A stretch of 64,000 nt of DNA from Paenibacillus sinopodophylli (GTDB lineage: Bacteria > Bacillota > Bacilli > Paenibacillales > Paenibacillaceae), in NCBI RefSeq assembly GCF_005930355.1, contig NZ_VDBO01000001.1, forward strand, positions 2,430,380 through 2,494,379, written 5' to 3'. Positions 1 through 8,245 of this stretch are shown piece by piece. The notes under the pieces are model-generated. The model had not been told where the DNA came from, did not search any database, and saw nothing but the letters and a program-made list of their open reading frames with translations. A program made the position numbers and the translations under genes. Numbering within the stretch: position 1 is the stretch's first letter; the number at the start of each line of letters is the position of its first letter.

Positions 1-496
1 TTGTTCCTGCCTCGCCTGCCTCCTCGCCAATGACCGACTGAAACAGCAGATCGCCCTTCAGCTCAACGCCGCCTTCGTTCAGCAGCTTAATGGCAAAGAG
101 CAATGCAGCCAAACCGCCTTTCATATCCGACGTTCCCCGCCCATAGACTCTGCCGTCCTCAAGCGTGAGAGCGAACGGATCATACTTCCACTGCGCATCA
201 TCGCCTACCTCGGCAACATCCATGTGGCCATTCAGCAGCAGACTCCGATACAACTCGCGCTGCGACCCCGGTCTAATCCCCGTCACATTCGGATCATCGG
301 GATAAACCTCCCACAGCTCTGTCTCAAACCCGCTTGTGATCAGCTGCTTCTGTACGAAGCGCTGTGCTTCGAGCGTATTGCGCGCTGGAGGACTTACAGT
401 TGGGTACGCAAGCAGCTGTGACAGCAGATCAAGCAGCTCCTCCTGCCTGTCCTCAGCCTCCTGCTGCAGCCTCTTAATTAATGCTTCTTGTATCAT
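1..496 (-). CDS. ylmB: M20-family amidohydrolase, YlmB-like (thiamine salvage), 3' end outside window
   Basis: The first 165 residues of an M20 zinc hydrolase are visible; the rest lies beyond the window start. The ATG at 496 follows AGGAGG. Family metal-site motifs are present: GHMDVAE (first His/Asp), GRGTSDMKGG (bridging Asp) and IGEEAGE (catalytic Glu pair). By family alone it could be an acetylornithine or succinyl-diaminopimelate deacylase. The TPP riboswitch and terminator directly upstream point instead to YlmB, which deformylates N-formyl-4-amino-5-aminomethyl-2-methylpyrimidine in thiamine salvage and is riboswitch-controlled in Bacillus. The YlmB call is therefore an inference from family plus regulation. 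A dispersed repeat copy (536-636) sits in its leader. Confidence 0.75.
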   Translation of the reverse strand, partial: MIQEALIKRLQQEAEDRQEELLDLLSQLLAYPTVSPPARNTLEAQRFVQKQLITSGFETELWEVYPDDPNVTGIRPGSQRELYRSLLLNGHMDVAEVGDDAQWKYDPFALTLEDGRVYGRGTSDMKGGLAALLFAIKLLNEGGVELKGDLLFQSVIGEEAGEAGT

Positions 497-535
497 TTCG
501 GTTTCCTCCTATTCACGGAAACACAGGTGCTGGCA

Positions 536-636
536 AGGTGAAACGGCTGTCTCCGTCCTCTCGTGGTGCAGTACGTTTCATTCCGAGAAATAAAGAAAAT
601 GTATCGCCTGAAAATATACATTTTCTGTATTTCAAT
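536..636 (+). repeat. Dispersed two-hairpin repeat, copy 1
   Basis: About 100 nt nearly matching 53512-53613 and 58932-59030. It holds GAAACGGCTGT, then CGTTTCATTCCGAGAAA, then a second inverted repeat ending in TATTTC and ATAGAAAAAA. GAAACG pairs with CGTTTC, and the GAAATA/TATTTC arms enclose a longer stem. This copy lies between the terminator of the TPP riboswitch and the start codon of the M20 gene, so it is transcribed (as its complement) in the read-through mRNA. Confidence 0.75.
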
Positions 637-669
637 AGAAAAAAACCATTCGAGAATACACGAATGGTT
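637..669 (-). terminator. Riboswitch-controlled intrinsic terminator
   Basis: On the minus strand CCATTCG ... CGAATGG forms a stem followed by a run of T. It lies just downstream of the TPP aptamer and upstream of the M20 gene, the usual place for a transcription-attenuation terminator. Confidence 0.85.
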
Positions 670-680
670 ACGATTCGATA

Positions 681-771
681 CGTTCTCTACGCCAGCATTA
701 CCTGGTTCAGATTAACGGTCAGGGACAAAGGGCCCCTATCTCAGCCGGACTATATCCAGCACCCGTACTCC
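681..771 (-). promoter_or_regulatory. TPP (THI-box) riboswitch
   Basis: Read on the minus strand, the segment has the conserved thiamine pyrophosphate aptamer blocks in order: GGGTGC, GGCTGAGA, a CCC-TTTG-like linker, CTGAACCAGGTAAT and GCTGGCGTAGAGAA. It is followed by a terminator hairpin, so TPP binding should stop transcription of the M20 gene. Thiamine control is established for this RNA family; the individual response here is inferred. Confidence 0.93.
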
Positions 772-786
772 TATGAAGTTAAAACA

Positions 787-815
787 ACTATAGCCTAACC
801 CTATATAATTGGCAA
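787..815 (-). promoter_or_regulatory. Sigma-A-type promoter of the TPP riboswitch transcript
   Basis: On the minus strand TTGCCA (810-815) and TATAGT (787-792) are separated by 17 nt, placing the transcript start just upstream of the TPP aptamer. Confidence 0.6.
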
Positions 816-864
816 TATGAAGATGGGAATGATTCATACTCGCTTCTATACCAACCATTCTATT

Positions 865-2547
865 TCAGTCCATTCTGCTAGCCGCTGAATGAAGTCTAGA
901 ACCTTGCAAGCATAGCTGCGTATTCTGAACCTCATCCAGCATACGATCGTGATGGAACGCTGAATACTCGCCAGAGGGGAACTCAAACCAAGGCGAACCT
1001 GGCAAATAAGTTATCATCCTATGCTTGACTGCGCGCAGGCTCTCCCAATATTCCGAAGCCAGCAGTCCTCTCCATGCCGCTTGTGAGTCTTCGTCTTCAT
1101 TGACGCTAAGCAAAATATGATCAGCTTGGAAATCCTCCAATTGATGCGGCAGCACCACTTGCAGCCAAGGGTCGATTACGCCAAGACGGTAAGGTGTCTT
1201 TAATTGCAGGTCATCATACAGCACCGTTGCTGCACGGCGACCGACGACCGAAATCCGCGAACCGGATATTTTGAGAATAAGCACGACCGATTTCTTCACC
1301 CCCGGCTGCAATTGGCGGCGCACTGCCTCTGCTTTCCAATCATAGCCCGTGAGCCAGCTTTCTGCCTCTCTTGACTTATTCGTAAAGTCTGCAACGAGGC
1401 GCAGATGCTGCCGCCAATCTGCTATGGCCCAAGGAATAAGCAGCAGCGGCGCAATCTGCTCAAGCTGCTTCCGATGCTCAGGCGGAATGAGATAATCCAT
1501 CCCAATAATGCAGTCTGGACGTGCCTCTCGCAAGGCGGCTAGATTGAATACATGATCGTGACTAAGCGGCACGACAACATCCGTTACATATTTTTTACGG
1601 TAAAAATCATTCCAATATTGATCAACAGGAGCCGCGTATGGCATAATTTGCAGCGGCAGCAGCTGTCCGATATTCGCCCAGCTGTAGGCTGCGGTTCTCC
1701 GCGACCTGCTGCGCCAGTAAATGGTAGGGGTAATGCCAATTTGCTTCTTGAATGTACGGCAGAACGTAGTTGCACTGCTGTAACCAGTCTGACTAGCGAT
1801 ATCCTGCATCGACAGCGCTGGCTGCTCCACCAGCAGCCTCTTCGCTTTGCCTACCCGAAGCTCCGTTACGTACTCATGAACGCCTCTTCCGTACTTCTCC
1901 TTGAATGTCCGCATAAAGTGGAACCTGCTGAGCCCCACAAGCCCTGCGAGATCATCCACTTTTATTTCTTCCGCATAGCGCTTCTGAATTTCTGACCTTG
2001 CCAGCTCGAGCATGCTTGTCGGAGATTGGGTAGTACCCTGCAGCGTTAATCCGAGCAGCTCATACAGCCCTGCGGTACCATATAGTTTATCAACAGCGTT
2101 CCCACTGTTCCAATAACGAATCATTTTCTGACACTTCTCCACCGCTAAGGATGCATCAGGCAATTTGTATACCCCAACCATATTTTGCAAGTTTAATTGC
2201 GATTTGCTGTTGCCCCGATCCTGTTGTTCTGTTTGAGGGACGATGCCTGCTTCGAATGTAATTCTGAATAATCCCGTATCCAAGCTTTGTGATGCTTTCA
2301 CTTGAATACGCTGCTCCTCTGAGCATAGGAAAATAATACCTGGCTGAAGTGGATACTGCTGTCCGTCAATGCAAACCTGACCGCTGTTGCCCTCTGCTAC
2401 AAGGAATTGAAGGCAGTTAGCCTTATCACATGAAGGCTGAAGTGACTGAGATTGCTCATTCATCCACTCCATATGGCGAAGTTTAAGCCATACCCCGTCC
2501 ATTCGATTATCCGAATCTGTTTCCTTCTGACGCTCTGCCTTGTTCAT
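865..2547 (-). CDS. AraC-family regulator fused to an iron-siderophore-binding-like domain (Btr-like)
   Basis: The protein has 560 residues. An N-terminal cupin-like sensor segment (about 20-170) is followed by two AraC helix-turn-helix motifs (about 183-285, including YGRGVHEYVTELRVGKAKRLL and ASQTGYSSATTFCRTFKK) and a C-terminal periplasmic-binding-protein-like domain (about 290-540). This layout is that of Bacillus Btr/YbbB, a siderophore-responsive activator that senses Fe-bacillibactin in the cytoplasm. A Fur-like box (2637-2653) lies between this gene and the divergent aminotransferase. No siderophore transporter is visible nearby, so the ligand is unknown. Iron control is inferred from architecture plus the Fur box. 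Confidence 0.85.
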   Translation of the reverse strand: MNKAERQKETDSDNRMDGVWLKLRHMEWMNEQSQSLQPSCDKANCLQFLVAEGNSGQVCIDGQQYPLQPGIIFLCSEEQRIQVKASQSLDTGLFRITFEAGIVPQTEQQDRGNSKSQLNLQNMVGVYKLPDASLAVEKCQKMIRYWNSGNAVDKLYGTAGLYELLGLTLQGTTQSPTSMLELARSEIQKRYAEEIKVDDLAGLVGLSRFHFMRTFKEKYGRGVHEYVTELRVGKAKRLLVEQPALSMQDIASQTGYSSATTFCRTFKKQIGITPTIYWRSRSRRTAAYSWANIGQLLPLQIMPYAAPVDQYWNDFYRKKYVTDVVVPLSHDHVFNLAALREARPDCIIGMDYLIPPEHRKQLEQIAPLLLIPWAIADWRQHLRLVADFTNKSREAESWLTGYDWKAEAVRRQLQPGVKKSVVLILKISGSRISVVGRRAATVLYDDLQLKTPYRLGVIDPWLQVVLPHQLEDFQADHILLSVNEDEDSQAAWRGLLASEYWESLRAVKHRMITYLPGSPWFEFPSGEYSAFHHDRMLDEVQNTQLCLQGSRLHSAASRMD

Positions 2548-2636
2548 AGGCTATTCACCATCCTTGACACATCATCATTGTTGTTTAAATACCGTGTTTG
2601 GATGCTACTTACAAACATCTCATTCTTACATTCTAA

Positions 2637-2653
2637 TTGATAATCGTTATCAA
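2637..2653. promoter_or_regulatory. Fur-box-like palindrome
   Basis: TTGATAATCGTTATCAA is a palindrome matching the 7-1-7 Fur pattern TGATAATnATTATCA with one mismatch. It lies in the divergent promoter region of the Btr-like regulator and the aminotransferase. A TATAAT at 2678-2683 could serve the plus-strand gene. Confidence 0.75.
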
Positions 2654-2740
2654 TGCTAATTCGTTTTTTAAATGTTGTATAATAAAACACTTTGTTGTAT
2701 ATTTATGCAATGAGATGAATTTTCGGGAGGCTTATTGATT

Positions 2741-3952
2741 ATGATACAAACAGAACAATCAACCACATCATCGTTGCTGGAATGTGCAAAAAAGTCGGTT
2801 TTATTTACGGCCAATCGTCCACCTATTGTGATGGAACGCGGCGAGGGCATGTACATGTGGGATACAGATGGGAATCGTTATCTGGATTTCGTTGGCGGAT
2901 GGGCGGTTGCAAGTCTTGGTCACTCCCCTTCGGCCCTTCAGAAAGCCTTAACCAGCCAAGCTGCTACCCTTGTTCATGCAAGTCCGGGCTATTACAACCG
3001 TCCGATGATTGAATTCGCCGAGCTGCTTACGAGCGTCAGCGGGATGGATAAAGCTTTTTTCGCCAGCAGCGGCGCAGAAGCGAACGAAAGTGCCATTAAG
3101 CTCGCAAGAAAACATGGTACAGTCAACTTGAATGGTGCCTATGAAATCATTACACTCACGAACAGCTTCCACGGACGTTCACTTGCCACGATGTCCGCTA
3201 CAGGGAAAACCGTGTGGAAAGACCTGTTCTCACCCAAGGTTGACGGCTTCAAGCATGTCCCCATTAATGATTTAGATGCCTGCTTCGCCGCAGTCACCAA
3301 TCAAACCTGTGCCATTATGATTGAGCTGGTTCAAGGGGAGGGCGGCGTCCATTCCGTTGATGAATCTTATTTATATGGCATTCGTAAAATATGCGATATG
3401 TACGGGATCATGCTTATTTTTGATGAAATCCAGACGGGGCTAGGGAGAACGGGGAAGCTCTTCGCGTGCGAGCATTATGGTATCCAGCCTGATGTAATGA
3501 CGCTGGGCAAAGGTATTGGGGCAGGCTTTCCACTGTCAGCCATGCTAGCCAAGAGCAAATTCGATTTGTTCGAGCCGGGGGATCAAGGAGGAACATACAC
3601 AGGGGCGCCGCTTGCAATGGCTGTAGGCTATGCTGTCCTTACCGAGCTGCTTGAGCGGAATTTGGCTGCCAACGCAAAGACGCAAGGCAACTATTTGATA
3701 AGTAAATTAAAGGAGCTGACTAGTGAGCTTTCGATCTCGCACATTCGCGGCAAAGGGCTGCTGCTGGCATTCGATACGCCTGCGGGTACAGCCACTGAGC
3801 TTGCCGCTATTTGCCAGCGCGAGGGCCTGCTGATCAACTCGCTGAACTCATCGACGATTCGGCTTGTTCCTCCATTAATCGTTTCACAGCAGGACATTGA
3901 TACGATGCTCGGCATCCTTCGCAAAGCATTCAAGCAATTGTCCACCTGCTGA
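2741..3952 (+). CDS. Class III pyridoxal-phosphate aminotransferase (ArgD-like)
   Basis: A 403-residue fold-type I aminotransferase from the ATG at 2741, which sits 10 nt after GGGAGG; an in-frame TTG at 2735 is too close to it. Visible motifs are SGAEANESAIKLAR (phosphate binding), FHGRS, IFDEIQTGLGRTG (PLP ring Asp) and LGKGIGAGFPLSAM with the Schiff-base lysine. Sequence style is that of acetylornithine or other omega-amino-acid aminotransferases, but no arg genes are nearby. The Fur-like box upstream and the divergent Btr-like regulator suggest a role linked to iron, such as supplying a diamine or amino acid for a metallophore. That role is inference; the substrate cannot be read from the sequence. 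Confidence 0.85.
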   Translation: MIQTEQSTTSSLLECAKKSVLFTANRPPIVMERGEGMYMWDTDGNRYLDFVGGWAVASLGHSPSALQKALTSQAATLVHASPGYYNRPMIEFAELLTSVSGMDKAFFASSGAEANESAIKLARKHGTVNLNGAYEIITLTNSFHGRSLATMSATGKTVWKDLFSPKVDGFKHVPINDLDACFAAVTNQTCAIMIELVQGEGGVHSVDESYLYGIRKICDMYGIMLIFDEIQTGLGRTGKLFACEHYGIQPDVMTLGKGIGAGFPLSAMLAKSKFDLFEPGDQGGTYTGAPLAMAVGYAVLTELLERNLAANAKTQGNYLISKLKELTSELSISHIRGKGLLLAFDTPAGTATELAAICQREGLLINSLNSSTIRLVPPLIVSQQDIDTMLGILRKAFKQLSTC

Positions 3953-3955
3953 AGC

Positions 3956-4969
3956 TTATAGGAACGGCCTGCGGTCGAGCACCAGTCGCAGCGGTACTTC
4001 CGTTTCAATTAGCTCTGGTACAATGTGCTGGATTGCTGCCAAACCGCAGACTGCGCCGCATAGTGAATGCAAATCATCGAATGGCTCGTAAGGCTCTGCT
4101 CCAAGCCGGGCGAGCCCCGCGATGAATAATTCAGAGCTTCCCCTAACCGCAGCCTCGCACTCTTCCTTCCTATAGTGCGGGTTCTGTCTCAAGCAAGTAA
4201 GGATGGTATAGGCCCAGTCAATATGGAAATAAGAGAACAGCTCGCTCGGAATCTCCAGACTTCCACTTTGATACAGGTCCAAGATGGTATCAACCATTTG
4301 TTCGGGGTACGGAATCGCCTCTTTCCGATGGGCTAAGTTAAATAGATAATGAAAGCTGCCCGCAATATGATGGAACAGAGGCGCATTCACTAAGCTTCCA
4401 TCCGCATGCTTTACGCAGTTCTTACGCCATAAACCCGTTAATGGATCTGCTTGTTCACGCAGCCAATTGAAATAAGCACGCTCCCAGTCCTCTCCTACAG
4501 ATTCCGACAGTACCAAGCAAGCATATAACCCCGCTCCCTTTAACGACTCTCCCCATGGCTCGTCCCGCCAATCCAAGCTTTCTAGAAAAGGGGCTACCTG
4601 TTCGTTGTCCATAAGCTCCGCGAATGCGGTGAGCGGGTATTTCGCCTTCCCACCAAACAGCTCCAGAGCTGACAGCGCGAATGCTGTACTATGAATATCA
4701 TTATGCCCCAATCCTGCGAACACACCTGTAGCTTCCCCTTGATGCTGCTGAATCGCAGCAATCCACAGATTCTTATCCGCTTGCTCCTCCAGCAACTCAT
4801 TAAGTGTGTACAAAAGAATGGCAGCATCTGCTGTTCCATATACATCATCGAAGCAGTTAGTTCGATCGAGCTGCGCTAAATGCCTGCCATAGCTTCTGTT
4901 ATCCTTATCGAAGCGATGAGCCTCGAGCGTATTCATGACACGAGCGATAAATGGGCGTAAATCGGTCAT
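3956..4969 (-). CDS. Uncharacterised protein with alpha/alpha-toroid (prenyltransferase/terpene-cyclase-like) repeats
   Basis: A 337-residue protein starting at the ATG at 4969, preceded by AGGTGG; a longer reading frame to 5026 has a badly spaced site. It is rich in helical repeats with aromatic residues and short acidic loops (RTNCFDDVYGTADAAILLYT, GHNDIHSTAFALSALELFGG, GLYACLVLSES), like the inner/outer helix pairs of prenyltransferase and squalene-cyclase barrels or of unsaturated glucuronyl hydrolases. No signal peptide or membrane segment is seen. It ends 3 nt from the convergent aminotransferase stop. I do not recognise a characterised family member, so no reaction is assigned. Confidence 0.7.
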   Translation of the reverse strand: MTDLRPFIARVMNTLEAHRFDKDNRSYGRHLAQLDRTNCFDDVYGTADAAILLYTLNELLEEQADKNLWIAAIQQHQGEATGVFAGLGHNDIHSTAFALSALELFGGKAKYPLTAFAELMDNEQVAPFLESLDWRDEPWGESLKGAGLYACLVLSESVGEDWERAYFNWLREQADPLTGLWRKNCVKHADGSLVNAPLFHHIAGSFHYLFNLAHRKEAIPYPEQMVDTILDLYQSGSLEIPSELFSYFHIDWAYTILTCLRQNPHYRKEECEAAVRGSSELFIAGLARLGAEPYEPFDDLHSLCGAVCGLAAIQHIVPELIETEVPLRLVLDRRPFL

Positions 4970-5123
4970 AACCAGCCACCTGCCTATATTTATTTTGAAT
5001 TCCTTATGTATGAATTTCGATGACATTCTCCAAGATGAAACAATTACGCATGTGGGATAAGCCGCACCGCATACTTTAGATACGGCTGTGATTCATTTGC
5101 CTAATAGCAGGAGGGCTACCACT

Positions 5124-5366
5124 TTGCGTATACGAGCTTCCAGAAACAATGAATTTAAAATTTACGTCATACCCGCCTGGAAATGGAAGGAGTTCCTTGC
5201 CTTCGAGCTGATCGGCGGCACAGCCTTTTATTTGCTATGCAGAAAAACAGCCCATTCAGAGCTGTTCGGCATAGCCGCTAATATCGCAGCACCTCAGATG
5301 CTCAAATATGTGATGGCTGCCTACCGGATCGACGCCAAAAAAGTTCCGCAGCCTCCGCCAAGCTAG
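5124..5366 (+). CDS. Small hypothetical protein
   Basis: About 80 codons from a TTG at 5124 that follows AGGAGGG by 8 nt. The product is basic at the N-terminus (LRIRASRNNEFKIYVIPAWK) and ends in a proline run (VPQPPPS); it has a short hydrophobic stretch around FELIGGTAFYLL. A bidirectional terminator overlaps its end and separates it from convergent uxaC, which fits a real short transcript. No family is recognised. It could also be a chance reading frame. Confidence 0.4.
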   Translation: MRIRASRNNEFKIYVIPAWKWKEFLAFELIGGTAFYLLCRKTAHSELFGIAANIAAPQMLKYVMAAYRIDAKKVPQPPPS

Positions 5367-5390
5367 AGCGAAGTTGCAGAACGTTTTTCT
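5337..5390. terminator. Bidirectional terminator between the small plus-strand gene and uxaC
   Basis: An imperfect hairpin pairs GTTCCGCA with TGCAGAAC and an inner CTCCGC with GCGAAG. It is flanked by an A-run on the left and a T-run on the right, so it can act for both converging transcripts. Confidence 0.6.
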
Positions 5391-5394
5391 AACT

Positions 5395-6801
5395 CTAAAA
5401 TCCAAAGTAAGCTTTCGCATTGCGGTAGGAAATGTTTTTAACCATATCTCCAAGCAGCTCCATCTCCTGCGGAGCCTCGCCATTCTCGACCCACTCGCCT
5501 AGCAGGTTACAAAGCAAGCGCCTGAAATACTCATGCCTCGTGTAGGACAAGAAACTGCGGGAATCGGTTAACATGCCGATAAATCGGCTTAGAAGACCTA
5601 GATTCGCAAGCGCATTTATTTGGTCCAGCATACCGTTTTTCGTATCATTAAACCACCATGCTGAGCCAAGCTGGATTTTCCCTGGAATGCCCCCGCCTTG
5701 GAAGCTGCCAATGATGGAACCCAGTACATCATTATCCTTCGCATTCAGCGAGTAGACAATTGTTTTCGGAAGCGCATCGTCCGCATCAAGAGCATCAAGC
5801 AGCCTTGCAAGCGGATAAGCTACCGTGCTGTCATTAATAGAATCGAAGCCCGTATCGGGCCCCAGCTTGTCGAACATGCGGGAACTGTTATTTCTTGCTG
5901 CATTAATATGGAATTGCATGGCCCAGCCATGCTTCGCATACAAGCGGCCAAGGAAAAGCAGCGTGTATGTTTTGTACTGCTTCTCTTCGTCCAAGCTGAC
6001 TACTTCTCCGTTCAGAGCCTTGGCAAATATCGCAGCTGCGGCATCTTTGCTCGTTTCTGCATAAGCCACATAGTCGAGCGCGTGATCAGAAACTTTGCAG
6101 CCGACCTCGTCGAAAAACTTTACTCGCGCTTCAAGTACAGCAAGCAGCTCATCATAGGTTTCAATGGCGGCGGATGCAGCGGTTCCCAGTTTGTCCAGCC
6201 ACTCTAGAAACGTCGGCCGATTGATCTCAAGTGCCTTATCTGGCCGGAATGAAGGCAGAACCTTCACATTGAAATCATCCAGCGCTTTGATCCCAATATG
6301 ATATTCAAGGGAATCCGCTGGATCATCGGTCGTACAGATGACCTCAACGTTCGACATCTGAATCAAATCACGTGCCTTGTAGCCGCCTGTTGCCAGCTTA
6401 GCATCTACTTTCTCCCATATGATTGGAGCGTTCGTCTCATTAATGAGCTCCTCCACGCCGAAATAACGGCGAAGCTCCAAATGAGACCATTGATAAAGCG
6501 GATTGCCGAGCGTCTGAGGAACCGTTCGGGCATAGGCCAAGAACCTATCGTAATCGGTTACCCCTTCTCCGCCAGTAATGTATTGCTCCTGAACTCCATT
6601 GGCACGCAGCGCACGCCATTTATAATGATCGCCATACAACCAAGCCTCCGTCAAGTTCGCAAAGCTCGTGTTCTCTAGAATTTGCTGCGGACTCAAATGG
6701 CAATGGTAATCAATGATCGGCATGTCCTTGGCATAATCATGATACAGTCTTACTGCCGTTTCGTTCGATAGCAAAAAATTGTCGTCCATGAATGGCTTCA
6801 T
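5395..6801 (-). CDS. uxaC: Glucuronate (uronate) isomerase
   Basis: A 468-residue protein of the UxaC family, which isomerises D-glucuronate to D-fructuronate and D-galacturonate to D-tagaturonate in the cytoplasm. The N-terminal metal motif DYHCHLSP (residues 31-38) and the family blocks WEKVDAKL, CTTDDPADSLEYH, MQFHINAARNN and LTDSRSFLSYTRHEYFRR are present. Length is normal. It lies 21 nt downstream of a Gfo/Idh/MocA dehydrogenase on the same strand, so the two probably form an operon for uronate or uronic-acid-derived sugar use. uxuA/uxuB are not in the window. Confidence 0.95.
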   Translation of the reverse strand: MKPFMDDNFLLSNETAVRLYHDYAKDMPIIDYHCHLSPQQILENTSFANLTEAWLYGDHYKWRALRANGVQEQYITGGEGVTDYDRFLAYARTVPQTLGNPLYQWSHLELRRYFGVEELINETNAPIIWEKVDAKLATGGYKARDLIQMSNVEVICTTDDPADSLEYHIGIKALDDFNVKVLPSFRPDKALEINRPTFLEWLDKLGTAASAAIETYDELLAVLEARVKFFDEVGCKVSDHALDYVAYAETSKDAAAAIFAKALNGEVVSLDEEKQYKTYTLLFLGRLYAKHGWAMQFHINAARNNSSRMFDKLGPDTGFDSINDSTVAYPLARLLDALDADDALPKTIVYSLNAKDNDVLGSIIGSFQGGGIPGKIQLGSAWWFNDTKNGMLDQINALANLGLLSRFIGMLTDSRSFLSYTRHEYFRRLLCNLLGEWVENGEAPQEMELLGDMVKNISYRNAKAYFGF

Positions 6802-6822
6802 GATCTATTTTCCCCCTGAGCA

Positions 6823-8115
6823 CTAATTGTGAAATTTCACAAGGTCGTCGATTTGTACAGCAAGACCCGTCTGAATAGATCGATTCGCGGCAATGCCCGT
6901 CAGAATGGATCTAGCCCCGTCAATGTGGTTAGCCGCACGGTTCCAAGGATCTTCCACAGGCGTTCCGAACAAATCATTCAGCAAGACAGGATCACCACCG
7001 CCGTGACCGCCCACACCTTCTTCAACTTCGACCTCATACGGTGCTGCAAACATCGGAAACACCTTTATCGTCTGCTCCTTGAGAGCGCCTTCATCTGCCT
7101 TCTCTCCGCCTGAATTCACATATGATTGCTCCACGATGTTCATCTCAAGACGACCCTTCGTTCCGTTAAAAGCAATACGGTAGCCTTCCCATGGCAAGTA
7201 AGCGTTTAACGAATAGGTCAGAATGGCGTTGTTTTTGTAACGGACAAGCACCCCCATCGTATCTTCGATGTTGATACCATCACCGAATACGCTTTGGTCG
7301 CGACGGTAGCCGTCTTCATGCTCCGCATCCAAATACATCGCTTTCAAATGGTCATTTTTATCCAAGTGTAACGCAAAAGGATCGTTCTCAGCAATCGGAT
7401 TCCCAGTCGCACGCTCGTAGAACTGCGTTTCGCCGCGCTCCTCGGCATTCTCGCGTCCATAGAACAGCAAATCACCATAGGCGAATACCGATTCTGGCTG
7501 TGAGCCGATCCAGAAGTTGACGAGATCGAAATGATGCGTCGATTTGTGCACGAGCAAGCCGCCGCTGTTCTGTTTGTTACGGTGCCATCTGCGGAAATAG
7601 TCAGCTCCATGCTGTGTATTCAGCAGCCATTCAAAGTGTACCGAGGTCACTTTGCCGATTGTGCCGCTCGCGATAATTTCTCTTGCCTTCGTGTGATGCG
7701 GCGCATAACGGTAGTTAAACGTTACACGCACATTGCGCCCCGTCCGCTCCACCGCATCCAATATCTCCTGGCACCTCTTCTCATCCACAGTCATTGGCTT
7801 CTCCGTCACCACATCGCAGCCAAGCTCCAATGCTCGAATGATATACGTATGATGCGTACGGTCCATGCTGGTTACGATAACCGCGTCCGGCTTTTCTTGC
7901 TCGATCATGCTTTCGAACTCATTCGACTTGTACGTTCTTACTGCATCGTATTTATATTTATCCACTAAAATGTGGTTCGCATAGTCCATTCGAGTCTGGT
8001 TAATGTCACAGAAAGCGAGCAGCTCAGAGGTTTCTCTGAAATCGGTTGCAAGTGCTCCATAAAAAAACTCTGCCCTGCCGCCGCTGCCAACGAGTACGTA
8101 ACGTTTTTTTGTCAT
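6823..8115 (-). CDS. Gfo/Idh/MocA-family oxidoreductase
   Basis: 430 residues, with the start after AAGGAGG. The N-terminal Rossmann fold has GSGGRAE near residue 11 and the family motif TEKPM; a catalytic-like KSTHHFD block follows around residue 200. These enzymes are NAD(P)-dependent dehydrogenases of sugars, inositols or their derivatives. It is the first gene of a two-gene unit with uxaC and is divergent from an AraC regulator, which suggests a substrate feeding into uronate metabolism. The exact substrate is unknown. Confidence 0.9.
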   Translation of the reverse strand: MTKKRYVLVGSGGRAEFFYGALATDFRETSELLAFCDINQTRMDYANHILVDKYKYDAVRTYKSNEFESMIEQEKPDAVIVTSMDRTHHTYIIRALELGCDVVTEKPMTVDEKRCQEILDAVERTGRNVRVTFNYRYAPHHTKAREIIASGTIGKVTSVHFEWLLNTQHGADYFRRWHRNKQNSGGLLVHKSTHHFDLVNFWIGSQPESVFAYGDLLFYGRENAEERGETQFYERATGNPIAENDPFALHLDKNDHLKAMYLDAEHEDGYRRDQSVFGDGINIEDTMGVLVRYKNNAILTYSLNAYLPWEGYRIAFNGTKGRLEMNIVEQSYVNSGGEKADEGALKEQTIKVFPMFAAPYEVEVEEGVGGHGGGDPVLLNDLFGTPVEDPWNRAANHIDGARSILTGIAANRSIQTGLAVQIDDLVKFHN

Positions 8116-8245
8116 TATGGTTATTCCTCCTTCGATTTGCTTGCTTTCATATTACCGCATGATAGTGATATAATTCTCTGCATATTCTGCTGTATTTTCG
8201 AAATATACCGCTTTTCTTGCGGTAATGAAGAGAGGAATTATAATC

